From Micrasema longulum (taxonomy: Eukaryota; Arthropoda; Insecta; Trichoptera; Brachycentridae), in the NCBI GenBank assembly GCA_022494885.1, contig JAGVSM010001655.1, forward strand, positions 38,911 through 102,910: 64,000 bases of DNA. Direction: 5' to 3'. Positions 1 to 10,565 of this stretch are shown here, in pieces. A model generated the notes under the pieces. It was given only the letters and a program-made list of their open reading frames with translations, was not told the origin of the DNA and ran no database searches. Position numbers and translations under genes: made by a program. Each line of letters starts with the position of its first letter. Positions within the stretch are counted from its first letter, which is position 1.

Positions 1-391
1 ATAAAAAAATGTATGTGTTCATACTAAAAAAAACAATTTTTTGAAAAACAGTAATAACAGAGTAAAAAGTAATGAGTATATTCAAAAATTCAATCAACAA
101 AAATTGAAATGCAGAAAAAACTAATTCTGAATTTATTTTCCAAATGAAAATCAATTTTCTGCTTTCTAAGCACAAAACCGTTTCCAAAAATGGTTATAGA
201 AGTCAACCATAGGGCAGAAAATCATTTCAATCATTCGGAACCATAAAATAAACCTTCAAAGACAACCACCTCAAAAACAGGTCCCAAGTCAATTTAGAAA
301 TACGTCACCCCGGGCAAAGGGTCTACGGGGTCTATGAGGTATGAGGATAAAAAAATGTTGACCCCAAATGTAAATCGTCAAACAGTTTACT
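1..391. other. AT-rich non-coding stretch
   Basis: No gene, RNA or clear repeat is visible. The sequence is A/T-rich with a slightly more GC-rich patch near 300-345. Confidence 0.5.
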
Positions 392-585
392 GGTCCTTTA
401 TAGTCCTTTGTTCGGGAAAATGGCAATTTTCAATCCCACCCTATTGCAAGGAGAGCATAAAGGATTTTTTTCACGGAGCGGCGAAAAAATAATCTGTACC
501 ATTACGCGATTCCGAAGCAATAAACAGAACGACAACAAAATTATATGGTCCCTAAAAAGGACCGTTTGGTTAGCGATAAAGGACC
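392..585. mobile_element. Small foldback (possible MITE), 194 bp
   Basis: The ends are a perfect 10-bp inverted repeat, GGTCCTTTAT at 392-401 and ATAAAGGACC at 576-585. A second AAAGGACC motif lies at about 555-562. No target duplication is convincing, so this is only a candidate MITE. Confidence 0.35.
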
Positions 586-1103
586 CTACTAAAGTTTCAT
601 TTTCACTCCCCTGAATGACAATATTTTGTAGCAAGGTCATCTCTGCCAAAATTAATTATTTATGAAAATTAGAAAATTAGTTATGATAAAAGCGTAAGGA
701 AAACTTTAAAACAGAATGTATTTTTTTTTTCAAATAACTCGGAAAAAAATCTCAAACAAAACGTTTAAAATGTTATCCGTTCAAATTTTAGAAGCCATTA
801 AATGCACTGAGGTAAAAATAAATAGATGTTTCATAGAACAATTATTTAAAATTATGTTCCGAAAATTGAACGTTGTCACCTGAACACTGCTGTGCAAAAC
901 CCGTAGTATAAAAGTGTAACTGACGACAGTTTACTGTAAATTCAAAACTGCATGTCGCGTCACGCCTTTTTACGCTGCTTCACGTTTACTGACTACAAGT
1001 TAGGTTCCGGAACTTAGGTTGAATGGAATGGAACAGAAGACAGGTGCTTAGTGCTGCATCAAGTGTATACATATATCAATGATTAAGTGGGATTTTTGCT
1101 GTG
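586..1103. other. Non-coding, nothing recognised
   Basis: No coding frame, tRNA-like box or inverted repeat stands out in this stretch. Confidence 0.4.
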
Positions 1104-1675
1104 CCTAGGCGGATGAAACGTACAGTTATGTGTGTGAAATAGAACCAGAACCCTGGACAAATGATTTTGAATCGATGGTTAAACTCAGGTAAATATAAAG
1201 AAATCGAGTTCAGATAAATTCACCTCGTTGTGAAGTGGTTGGCGCGTTAGTCTACAACTTTTAAGGTCCTGGGTTCGATTCCTGGCAGGGTGGAGGTGAA
1301 AAATTAAATAAAACAACGACGTATTTACTTTTTGTAAAATCAGTAAAATAAATTTAATATCCCGACCCCTTTCAGACCACGACCGATTCATATGATTTTT
1401 CAAGCCTTGACAAGGGAATAGTCTGAATCCGAGGGGCACATTAAAATTATTTTAGTGATTTTACGCATCGTAAATACATTTGTATATTGTATAACATGGA
1501 AAATCACAAATTTAGTGTTTCAAATATTAAATCAATGTGAAACACTGATTATTCAGGTTGTCTAAACTGCATTTTTTATGGTTGCTGGACCAATCAAAAT
1601 ACGCTGCATTTGGTTTACAAATGCAGTTCCCAATGCACCACTGGATGCGGAAAGGGAAATGTTGTTGTTGTTGTT
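1104..1675 (+). mobile_element. SINE-B copy, interrupted by a MITE
   Basis: The leader (about 1104-1165, GCGGATGAA...GTGTGTGAAATAGAACCAG) is followed by a tRNA-like head with an A-box-like TGAAGTGGTTGGCGCG at 1231-1246 and a B box GGGTTCGATTCC at 1271-1282. The family tail (TACGCTGCATT, ATGCAGTTCCCAATGCACCAC) lies at about 1581-1660 and ends in (GTT)n at 1661-1675. The leader and tail match other copies, including 22770-22975 and 38524-38795. The body is split by the foldback at 1321-1477. Confidence 0.75.
1321..1477. mobile_element. Foldback MITE nested in SINE-B, 157 bp
   Basis: The left arm begins GTATTTAC, then GTAAAATCAGTAAAATAA. The reverse complement of the right arm reads GTATTTAC, then GTAAAATCACTAAAATAA. 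The arms pair over roughly 45 bases. It lies between the head and tail of a SINE-B, so it inserted after that SINE. Confidence 0.65.
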
Positions 1676-2898
1676 AAATTAGATAAAATTGGATGCGTCT
1701 TAGACTATAAGGACAACAAAGATAACAATTTTTAATGGCTTTCAATATTTTTGTAAATATAAAATGTGTGTTTGAAAACAGCTTTGCATAAAATACATTT
1801 TAAAACAAGCGAAAATAGGGCAGACGTTTATCAATTTCGCACAATTTATAAAATGCAAAATACGTAGATAAACAAGTATCAAAATTAAAAATAAAACAAA
1901 CAAATATTTCACGACAAAATGCACATAATATAATTCTATTGAAAGGAAGGGGAGGATTTCTCACATTTACATACTCCCCTTGCCACGTCGCTTACACCTA
2001 CATGTCAACCTCACACCCCGTATCTACCCTGTCGGGGTTCATTTTGTATGAAAACGAAGGCAAGAGGCTTTTAACAGATTCTTTTTTTCATTTTCATAGA
2101 AAAAACATTCGATAAACTCCCGAGTTGCCTACAGAACATTTCATCACAATTGAAAGGATTCGAGAATTTTAATATTTAGCTAGGAACATCCACAGAAATT
2201 CGTAAAAATATAAAAATACATCCACATTTTATGCAAAAAAAAAATTAACTAGCAGTTTATCATAAAAAAAATATACACTCAATAAACCAGATGAAAATTA
2301 CAGGCTTTCTTTTTCATCGTCATTTTTAGTTTTAAAAAATACGATTTCCCAGAAATGTTTTATTTTGCATCAGTTTATCAATTCGTTATATTTTTTTTCC
2401 AAAATAGTTACATAATTATTTGGATTATTATTTTTTTTTTTATTTCTTACTGTCAATTAAAAATCAAATAAGTATTTCTATATTAAAAAGACTTGTCCAT
2501 TTATTAAGTATTGCTCAAACTTCTCCAAGTTCAAAACAATCATTCAAATCATGCCTTGTCAAGTGCGCTGTGAATTCACATTGTAATAAGTAACTAAATA
2601 AAATAGATTCAAATTCATTGATTTTCGTTATAATTTCGTTGATAAAATTGTATAACACTTATCTAAAATATGTATATTTAAATTCTGTAATTTTTCAAAA
2701 AAGTTTATGACTAAACCGATGAAAGAATATTATTTTTGATGGTAGAATTATAAAAAACAAAAGATTATTAATTTATTCTCTTATTCTGAAAATCAAACAA
2801 TATTTTTGACACTTATAAAACAGTAATTATTCAAAATAGATCTCAATGAAGATTTAAAAACATTTATCATTTCCCTATCCGCACTTAAGTCTGCATAA
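1676..2898. other. AT-rich non-coding stretch
   Basis: No gene seen. The stretch holds poly-A/T runs and a GC-richer patch near 1960-2045 that I cannot assign. Confidence 0.5.
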
Positions 2899-3089
2899 GG
2901 CGGCCTCCGTGGTGTAGTGGTCAAGACGCTTGACTCACAGATGGAAGGTTCCGGGTTCGATTCCCGGTGAGAACACAAAAATTAAATGTGATTTTTCTCA
3001 AGCCTGGGTGTTCTGTGATGTAATTCACCGCTGTAATTGGGCCTCTTGGTCTGTTGTGGTGCAAAAATAAAATAAAAAATATAAAAAAA
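2899..3089 (+). mobile_element. SINE-A, near full length
   Basis: It has a tRNA-like head (GGCGGCCTCCGTGGTGTAGT, then GGTTCGATTCC as the B box) followed by a body with CTCAAGCCTGGGTGTTCTGT and an end of TGTTGTGGTGCAAAAATAAA. The anticodon-loop region CTCACAG suggests a Val-like tRNA ancestor. The same unit recurs at 8308 and 61951 (+), at 18533 (-), and in the 36305-36785 cluster. The 3' side cannot close an acceptor stem, so it is not a functional tRNA gene. Confidence 0.85.
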
Positions 3090-3092
3090 ATA

Positions 3093-3690
3093 AGGCACTG
3101 CATTGCCACTCCGATTGCAGCATATCTAGATAATTTTTGTTACATAGAAGATAAGGTGATCAGTCTTACGCTTTAGATACTAGTGCAGAAACATTAAAAT
3201 ACCCACCCTGCTAGGAATCGAACTAAGGGCTTCGAAGCTAAGGACTTATACCTACCGGAGATGGGTACGATTAGACCCATTGTAAATGATCGATTATGTG
3301 AAAAATATTTTTTTTACGTCATTTTCCTGAACGAAATCATAAAAAAATGTACGCAAAACTTTACCACGCGTCTTTTCATGATTCAGAGCATATTTTTGGT
3401 GAAAGAAACATTAAAAAACCCACAAGAATTCTCAAAAGGAGATATTTAAAACTAGGTCTAATTTGATCCAACGCCGTCGTGCACGTAGTTTTTTTACCCA
3501 ACAGGTTTTAAGAGTTAATATACAAACGCGCCAACCACTACACAACGAGGTGGATTAATATCTACTCGATTTCCATTTTCAGGGTTTACCTGAGAGAAGC
3601 CATTGATTCAAACCGCTATTCCAGGGTTTTGGTTCTTATTTACACTCTTAAATTGGATTCTTCTTCGCCCGGATATAGAATTTAAAAATA
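3093..3690 (-). mobile_element. SINE-B copy, head split by an insert
   Basis: On the minus strand the leader lies at about 3540-3690, the A-box side of the head (GTGTAGTGGTTGGCGCG) at about 3525-3542, and the B-box side (TTCGATTCCTAGCAGGGTG) at about 3204-3225. The body and tail (GCAATGCAGTGCCTT) run down to 3093. About 260 bases separate the two halves of the tRNA-like head, so another sequence inserted between the A and B boxes. Confidence 0.65.
3252..3515. other. Unassigned insert inside a SINE-B head
   Basis: This segment interrupts the tRNA-like head. It has no similarity I can see elsewhere in the window and no clear terminal repeat. The insertion is inferred from the split SINE, not from its own ends. 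Confidence 0.35.
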
Positions 3691-4136
3691 TTAAGTACTT
3701 GTTTGAAAAGTGTAGAAACGAACAAAATAAAATATCAATCGTAAGCTCAATCAGTGTCCATAAAATTATGCAATCAATATTGATACTGCTATCATCAATA
3801 CCCCCTAAGATGATTTCCTTTCTAAGCAAACAAAGGCCAAACAATAATAGCGCCATGAAAATACTTTGATATATTAAAGATACTAAGTTGAAGTAACAAT
3901 GAGTGTTCTCGAACGATTTCATGGTCCATTATCTAAATAGCAATAAAGATTAACCGATTCGATGACAGCCCCGAGGCGACTCGACTAAATCGAACAAAAA
4001 TAAAAAGGCAAAAGGAAAACACAGCGATTGGGTTGAGGGAGGCGAGTTGGTGCAATCTTTTTTTTTATACGCCCGCATGCTTAAAGCGCAGTTAGAAAAG
4101 ACAAGACCAACCCCGAGGCAAAGCTTTACCCCCTTT
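3691..4136. other. Non-coding, nothing recognised
   Basis: No supported feature. Short overlapping frames exist on both strands but lack motifs. Confidence 0.4.
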
Positions 4137-4144
4137 ATCTATTT

Positions 4145-5151
4145 CAGGGGTCTTCAAGTTTTTGATCTAAGAGCCTCGTCGACATCTCTATTGATTGGCG
4201 GCCCAAGACTCCGCACATCGGACCAATATAATTGTTTAAAAAAAAAAAAATTATTAGTCTCATGTAATTTGTACCGAAAACACATTTTTAAAGGATTTTT
4301 TTCTTCGTCTTGCTATACTGCGGATACCTAGTGATCATCATTTTCTCTATTCCTGAACGTCCACTGCTGACAGTTCATCGATAGTTCATATAATGTTAAT
4401 GATAAGATGACAGCATGACGCTGGAGGAAGCACAAAAGTTTTTAGCTGACAGAAAAGGTTTGCTCAATCCAATCGAGGAGCGAACATGGGAAGTCGACGA
4501 ATGTTTTTATTTTTAAAAGTCAATGTTTTTTCCATGATATTAAAGCTGCGTCGGGAGCCGGATGCAATTTCGGATTTGAGGCTCTAGTAGACGGTTCTTT
4601 ACTGTATTTTATTTAGAGATCTCAAACAACATGCGAGAATAATTAAAGTTTTGCAAAAAATAACCTCTAATTTAAATTTACACACTAAAATAATACATCG
4701 TGAGTACTTGTATTTGTCAATAATGTGTGTGTCCGTGTTGACGATAATGCATATATGAGTTGATAAATATCAAACGCCAGTGAGTCCACCCAGATTATTT
4801 TTTAACATTAATTTGTTCTACAAAATGTAGTGAAAAAAATATGATCATTTCATTGTCTTTTAAATTGAAACGTGTCTTCATTATTACAACGAAAACACTG
4901 TCAAAAAACTCTGTTTCAATTCAGAAGCTAGTAGTTCCACATGGACATTGTGGTGGATTGTTGTGGGCATACTGGCGTTTGATATTTATCAACACAAATG
5001 TTCTTGTGGACGTAAAATAATGTGTAAATACTAATGAGTGTGCAAAAAAAAGTGTTGTGAAGTGTTATTATCTGATCACGTGTTGTTTATTGGAGAAAAT
5101 AAGAAAAAAAGTTTAGGTCTCTATACACGGGCCGAAGTTTGACGATCCCCG
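4145..5151. mobile_element. hAT-like non-autonomous element, 1007 bp
   Basis: The terminal inverted repeats are CAGGGGTCTTCAAGTTTTTG at the left and, read from the right, CGGGGATCGTCAAACTTCGG. Flanking 8-bp target duplications are ATCTATTT (4137-4144) and ATCTAGTT (5152-5159), 7 of 8 identical. TIRs beginning CAGGGG plus 8-bp duplications are typical of hAT elements. No transposase frame remains. A second foldback lies inside at about 4680-5045. Confidence 0.7.
4680..5045. mobile_element. Foldback nested in the hAT-like element
   Basis: TTGATAAATATCAAACGCCA at about 4759-4778 is mirrored by TGGCGTTTGATATTTATCAA at about 4973-4992. Looser pairing of the flanking GTGT/ACAC-rich sequence extends the arms to about 4680 and 5045. 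The core TTGATAAATATCAA is also self-complementary. Confidence 0.55.
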
Positions 5152-5159
5152 ATCTAGTT

Positions 5160-5881
5160 AGAACCGTTCGCGGCTTTGAGGAAGAAAAAATTACACAATA
5201 GCGTCATAAAAATAATACGACACATTTCAGCGGTGACTGGGAAATACTGCCTCGTGTCGTAAGGAGAGGGCGGTAATATATTTATGAATACGTAAGGCGT
5301 GTGTAGACTCGGGATGAGAGCCATTCGTCAAAAATAATCGTGAAAAATGTATGGTTATTAGATTCTTCGCATCCGGAGCTCATTCATCTGGTGGGATGTT
5401 TGTCGTGCGAGCGTAGGGGGAATCAAAACGACTTTACACTAGCGATAGTGGTACGCATAACATATTGATATCATTAATTGAATTTGCAATCGGTCATGAG
5501 AGTGTCTGATTGAGCGAAAATAATCATGCGTAGTGGCTAAAATAATCAGTCAAACACCTAGTAGTAGAGGCTACAACCCTCGAACATGGGTGTGATCAGC
5601 CACGTAGAGTATGAGTACAGCAAAACAGAGTGAGAACGGAGCAGAGCTGCTACTTACGTTGGAGAGGGGGAAGAGAGAGAATCTTGATTGTGGAAGTAGA
5701 GGTTAACAGACGGTTTGACACGTAGAGCAGGACTGCCAGCTCAAGAAATTTAACGGTACCCTCCAAGACATCCACGAGGCGAGGCCGTAGGCGGTGGACT
5801 AGACCTCAGGCGCAACCGTATGGGTGAAGATACGATTAACGAGACACATGAGAGTAAAGTAAGTATTCAAACATGATATTG
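5160..5881 (+). other. GC-richer unique stretch; possible 5' exon
   Basis: This stretch is less AT-rich than its surroundings, especially 5640-5850, and matches no repeat seen here. It ends in a good donor match, AAA followed by GTAAGT, with GT at 5859-5860. No frame stays open through it, so if transcribed it would be non-coding or a 5'UTR. This is a weak inference. Confidence 0.2.
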
Positions 5882-6130
5882 CTTTAATTTATTTATTTTA
5901 CAGAAACAAACAGTCAACAATGACATAATAACATTAAAAAAACGGTTTAAAGACAGACCAGCGAAGTTTCTAAATAAAAATTACACATATTTACATTGTG
6001 GTACAACAAAAGGGTGTATTTATGTGTATTTGAATGAAAGTAAGTGTAGAGGTGTTTTTGTGTGTATTTTTGTGGGAGTAGGTATTCAGGTGTGTGTAAG
6101 CGTGAGCATCATTAAATAGCAAGTGGGAAC
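5882..6130 (-). mobile_element. LINE 3' end (family with GAAACAAACAGT)
   Basis: A T-rich start (TTTAATTTATTTATTTTACA) is followed by GAAACAAACAGT and then GACCAGCGAAGTTTC. The same order recurs at 9226-9650. A T-rich left edge implies a poly-A-like 3' end on the minus strand. Confidence 0.45.
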
Positions 6131-6426
6131 ATATCGCAGCCAGAAAGAATGAGTATTTTTAAATAAATTTAGAGGCATGTTTAATATATCAATATATGAA
6201 AAAAACATTGTACTTTGAGCAAGAACGGTAGAGGAAAGAGTGGTTTAAGGATTTACAAGTCAGTTGCATATTTTTTAAAGAATTTTTGGAACAGATCTAC
6301 ATAAAAGTTGAGCGAATAATATTTCAATTTAAAAAAAATCCAAACCGATCAGTTTTACATTACCGCTTTGTAACCTAACATTTCGTAACGCTCAGACGCA
6401 GATATTATCTGGGGTGATATTCCAAA

Positions 6427-6482
6427 CGCTTTCTTGGCCGTAGAAAACACTTTTAAAACTGTTTTCTACGGCCACGAGAGCG
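6427..6482. repeat. Strong hairpin, 23-bp arms
   Basis: CGCTTTCTTGGCCGTAGAAA begins the left arm at 6427 and TTTCTACGGCCACGAGAGCG ends the right arm at 6482. The 23-base arms pair at 21 positions around a 10-base loop. It could be a foldback core or an RNA hairpin. Confidence 0.5.
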
Positions 6483-6708
6483 GTTCAGAATAGCAACGCT
6501 AGACAACACTCAGTACAATAACACATCATTTTTTTTTTTAAATTGACATTTTTATTGCCGGTAATCTTAATGTTTTCATGAGCGGTTATCTTTTTGTTAA
6601 GTTTTTCTACCTCAAAACTACTTATTTTAGGAGCTAGTGTGGTTAATTCCAAATTTTTCAGAATTATTTTTTGGGGAATCCGATACTTACCTATTTTCAT
6701 TTTTTAGA

Positions 6709-6940
6709 CCTTTTTCGGGATGTTTATTCCCGAACATTTGAGGACCTTCTTTTTTATGTAGAGGATATAATCAATTGGTTAAGTTATGTAAGTAATAAAG
6801 GTTTATCGTCATCGGTTATGCGCTTCACTATTCCACACGATCTTGTTCATGTTAGGAAAATATTAATGAGAGAGCATAAGGTACGCGCTCTTTTCAATGG
6901 CTATGTTGATGACTTTCTGAGTTTATCGTCAGTACGATAA
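6709..6940 (+). other. Open frame after a splice-acceptor match
   Basis: A pyrimidine-rich tract ending CATTTTTTAG (AG at 6707-6708) precedes about 76 open codons starting DLFRDVYSRTFEDLLF and ending before a TAA at 6938-6940. The upstream part of the frame has no ATG, so it would have to be a terminal exon. I do not recognise the peptide. A chance frame is quite possible. Confidence 0.15.
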
Positions 6941-7479
6941 GTAACGTCGCCGTGTGATACATTTTATGCCTCGTAGGTACATTTCAAGGGTCGGAATTGA
7001 AAATAGGCGAAGGTTATAAAAAAATCTGTAGAAAACATATCAGGTTAGCTCAGCGCCGAATAAGCCAAACTAAATTAAAATAAAGTAAAAATAAGGTAAA
7101 ATTAAAAACAAGTAAAAATTAAGTAGAATTAAATTATAAGCAAACATATTGGGTACTGTATATTCTTACTAGATATAGTAAATACCTGTTCTGAGGTAGA
7201 CAGCATTTTTTTTAGAGATGTCTTAAAATAATTAATGCAAAATTAAATAATACATAAAAATACGATAATTTTTCAAAAAATTATGAAACTAAAAAATCAA
7301 AACAAAATATGTGCAACTGAAAAATTATATGAAACTGAAAAAAATTATATACAGAAAAAAAAATCATTAAAAGGTATAAACCGATAGAAAGTAACAAATT
7401 TGTAAACTAACATTTAAAAATTAAAAAATAACACACTGACAAATAAAAGTATATCACACAAAAACTCTTAATGACTGCT
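6941..7479. other. A-rich non-coding stretch
   Basis: Mostly A-rich simple sequence, with AAAATTAAAATAAAGTAAAA-like runs near 7070-7140. No gene seen. Confidence 0.5.
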
Positions 7480-7800
7480 CCAACCGGCTCTATCACATTT
7501 TTAAAATCCACTCTTTTGTACCAATTTTAAATTTAGTAGTTTAATAGTTTCCAGCAAAGCATAATATTTCTTGTGGGAGCATATTGTATATACGGGGGCC
7601 TGTAAAAATTGGATGCCTTTGGGAAAAATAAGTTTTCATATGGGGAATATTTATTTTCTTTTCAGTTTTAAATCAGGACTTTTAGTATGAGTGACGATGA
7701 GCGAAGCTTTGTTTCTACTAATGCCTTCTGAAATTGTCTTTATAAACATTTGACTTACATTTAATACATTGGCTTTACGAAATAATGGTTCTGATTCACA
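7480..7800 (-). pseudogene. LINE reverse-transcriptase C-terminus fragment
   Basis: On the minus strand, frames broken by stops and shifts give blocks such as TGPRIYNMLPQEI-like residues (Y-x-M-L-P-Q-E-I) followed by a K-E-W segment. This is the pattern seen at the end of CR1/Jockey-type ORF2 proteins, after the reverse-transcriptase domain. It is 5'-truncated and decayed. The assignment rests on this short signature only. Confidence 0.45.
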
Positions 7801-7919
7801 ACGGGAAAAATCACATTTATCATATTTGATAGATTGATGATTAGGTAACTACACCTTTACTAATTTTATTGATTTATCCTCTTTGACCTAAAAAATACGC
7901 TTATTTTAATCGTCACTGT

Positions 7920-7953
7920 TTTTAGTATATACAAATGTTTGTATATACTAAAA
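7920..7953. repeat. Perfect 16-bp palindrome
   Basis: TTTTAGTATATACAAA and TTTGTATATACTAAAA flank a 2-base TG centre. It is too short to assign to an element. Confidence 0.6.
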
Positions 7954-8307
7954 TTTCCACACTATTAGGGGAAGAAACGTTATTATTAATTATGTATGTA
8001 CCAACTATTTTGTATTTAATACTTATTTTGTCAATAAAAAAGGTAAATAAATAAATATCAAGTAATAATAATCTTTGTTTCAAAAAGAAAATATTATAAT
8101 AACCGTCAAAACCGTTTTATATTCAATTTGCGTCAAATTCAACAGAAAAAATAACCATTAATGTAAAATTGTGCTCTCGGTTTTATGTGCTGCCGTAAAA
8201 TTTTATAGCATAAACCAAACTATTGTATTCCGGTTCATATCAAATTGAGATCAATGATCCAATACATAAGGCACGCTATTACCCGTCTGCAAATCTTACT
8301 CATGAAT
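7954..8307. other. Non-coding, nothing recognised
   Basis: AT-rich with no supported feature. Confidence 0.4.
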
Positions 8308-8515
8308 GGCGGCCTCCGTGGTGTAGTGGTCAAGACGCTTGACTCACAGACGGAAGGTTCCGGGTTCGATTCCCGGTGAGAACACAAAAAAAATATATGT
8401 GATTTTTCTCAAGCCTGGGTGTTCTGTGATGTAATTCACCGCTGTAATTGGGCCTCCTGGCCTGTTGTGGTGCAAAAATAAAATAAATAAAATAAATAAA
8501 AATAAATAAAAAACC
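8308..8515 (+). mobile_element. SINE-A, near full length
   Basis: Almost the same sequence as the copy at 2899-3089, from GGCGGCCTCCGTGG through the B box GGTTCGATTCC to GTGGTGCAAAAATAAA and an (AAATA)n tail. The close match between the two copies suggests this subfamily is younger than the others here. Confidence 0.85.
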
Positions 8516-8609
8516 GAATTCTCAAAGAAATGCTCAGAAAGTTACTTTTTTACTCTTACAAAACTGTAGGTATATTGAATTCTATTGACAAATATTTTAC
8601 ACGGATGTA

Positions 8610-8685
8610 TAATGTTTTGAGAGGGGAATATAAAACCTGATAATTTACAGGGCTTATGACTTGTCATTAGTTTATTCAAGTGATA
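8610..8685 (+). mobile_element. Fragment of TTAA-foldback family
   Basis: TTTACAGGGCTTATGACTTG and the following GTCATTAG match the arm of the element at 39381-40155. Only part of one arm is present. Confidence 0.4.
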
Positions 8686-8833
8686 AATTTACACATCATT
8701 ATTTTTGCTTTTTTTTATTATTCCATTTGTTGAATTTTGTAGTTTAAGCGAGGCTTACGATTAATAAGAAATTGAAAAATTTCGAGTCAAACAACATAAA
8801 CCATAAAATCCGCAAGCAATTTGTCAAATATTT

Positions 8834-9225
8834 GTGTATGGAGTATGGAGCATATTGATGTTCGGCTGTAAGACATGGTGCCTTACCGAAAGAGACAGAA
8901 AAAGACTAGAGGCCTTGAAGATGTGGTGCTACAGAAGAATATTAGGAATTCCCTGGAGAAACCATATCAATAATGGTGAGGTTCTCATAAAAATCGAAGA
9001 AGGGAGGCACTTCATCAAAATCATATCAGTGAGGCGAGCCCAATGTATTGGCCATATTATGCGCCATGAGAGTCTCCCGCATGACATATTAGAGGAATGA
9101 TTGAGGGAACAAATCATAGAGGGCGCTCCCGATGGGAGTTTTTTAGAACATGTGTGCAAGGACTTGAGCTGCGCCTCATACGTTGAGCTGAACAGGGCTG
9201 CAGAGAATAGAGCCCAGGAGAGGAC
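8834..9225 (+). pseudogene. RTE-like LINE ORF2 C-terminal fragment
   Basis: The frame gives FGCKTWCLTERDRKRLEALK, then MWCYRRILGIPW, then RRAQCIGHIMRHESLP, the late palm/thumb and C-terminal region of RTE-like endonuclease-reverse transcriptases. A TGA at about 9098 is crossed by continuing similarity (REQIIEGAPDG, then a block ending NRAAENRAQERTRF), so the frame is broken. Everything upstream, including the endonuclease and catalytic FADD-type motif, is missing. It runs straight into a LINE 3' end in the opposite orientation. Confidence 0.65.
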
Positions 9226-9650
9226 GAGATTTTATTTTATTTTTATTTATTTTCTTTTATTTAGGAAACAAACAGTACAGTTACAAAGTTTCATATTTTA
9301 CACAATTAGACTTAACTCTAAAAGACCAGTGAAGTTTCCTTATTATAAATCAATTATATGTAAGGTTAATTATGAAAGTATAAAAAAGAGAGAAAAAAGA
9401 AAAACATAAGTGAAAGTTGTTTAAAAACTAAAATTAAGGTTAAAAACATAAATTTTAAAGTTTGTTCTTTGTAGTGAGTATTTACAAATGGAAATAATAT
9501 TAAAAATGAAGAAAATTTGTGAGAGTAATTAAAAATTAAGAATTGAAATAAAGAATGAAAAACATGCTCAGATGTAAAAATAAAATATAATAGTAATGAC
9601 ATTTAAAAAAAAAAAAGGAAAAACATAAATATACACATACATATTTTAAG
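9226..9650 (-). mobile_element. LINE 3' end, same family as 5882-6130
   Basis: TTTATTTATTTTCTTTTATT is followed by GGAAACAAACAGTACAG and then AGACCAGTGAAGTTTCC, in the same order as at 5882-6130. The part beyond about 9440 is A-rich and less certain. Confidence 0.45.
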
Positions 9651-10085
9651 GGATTCAAAGAAACAATGAGAAGAATCTTTAAGTGAAATATAATACAATA
9701 AATTTAAGTCAATTTAAAAAACATCTTCAAAATTAATGACGCATTATAGTTAGAGCAGCAATATATTGATTTTATAAACATATATAATATAAGTAATTAA
9801 AAGTAGTTTAAAAGTATAAAAACATGCCAATGCAGCAGAGAAAAAAGAAAGAATAAAGAAAGAATAACAAGTATAGCAAGTAATCTTTAAAATTTGAAAA
9901 TGCGGAACTTTCCTGGAAACCGATCCCCAGGATTGAAACAGCGAAGTAGAAAATGCGTTTCAAAAATAGGAAATCATGATCGATGGGGGTAAAATGCTAC
10001 TGATAACTATTTTTAATCATATTTGTTTTTCTCATCCGCTGCTAAGCGGAGCATGTAGCGGAAGTGTTTATACAACTTTTTCATA
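9651..10085. other. AT-rich non-coding stretch
   Basis: No supported feature. A short GC-richer patch occurs near 9900-9960. Confidence 0.4.
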
Positions 10086-10312
10086 CTATTTCGAGTATTT
10101 TTCTATTTTTAATTTTATTTATTTATATGTTTATTTCCAAAAAATACAAATATCACGTATCCCAAACTCTATGAGGCCAAGGGCCCTGCGTTGAGTTGGG
10201 ATACAACAAAATGGAAAGTGGAAGCACGTATATAATTAAATAATAGCAAAAAATGCAAATCAAATATCATTACATAAACATATATATTTTAAAGGGCATC
10301 TGGACAACATTT
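10086..10312 (-). mobile_element. LINE 3' end with terminal hairpin (family H)
   Basis: The minus strand runs from GTTGTCCAGATGCCC at 10312 to an A/T tail near 10090. It contains a stem formed by GTATCCCAAACTC and GAGTTGGGATAC around AAGGGCCCT (10157-10203). Plus-strand copies of the same 3'UTR lie at 11796-12012 and 58632-58825. Confidence 0.6.
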
Positions 10313-10319
10313 TCAGTAA

Positions 10320-10565
10320 AACAGATATATATGGCGAGAATGAACTGTAACGTAGGACAAAGACGACCAAGAAAGAAGTGGCATGCAGATAAACTTAAAT
10401 ATTAAGTCTAGTCAAGTCAAAAGCAGACACAACCGAAGGGCGTGTATGGCAAGGTGTACGAATGTGAAAGAAACTAGGAATGTATGTCAGGATAGACGTG
10501 TGTGGGGATCCATCTTCTCTGCTTACCCCTACAGAGAAATGGTGTGATATTAGCAGTAGTAGTAG
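10320..10565 (+). pseudogene. RTE-like LINE 3' end, (GTA)n tail (RTE-A)
   Basis: The sequence includes ACGACCAAGAAAGAAGTGGC, AAAAGCAGACACAACCGAAG and ATGTATGTCAGGATAGACG, then the 3'UTR and a (GTA)n-like tail at about 10555. These match the better preserved copies at 24030-24200 and 39615-39885. The encoded C-terminal block (GQRRPRKKW-like, then SRHNRRACMARC-like) is frame-broken. Confidence 0.65.

Noticed and set aside
2899..2980. tRNA gene at the SINE-A head (also 8308, 43338-43565, 53236-53435)
   Set aside because: A and B boxes and anticodon-like loops are present, but the ends do not close an acceptor stem and each head continues into a SINE body and tail.
3603..3922. Overlapping open frames on both strands
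   Set aside because: They overlap the SINE-B leader and have no domain. Composition explains both.
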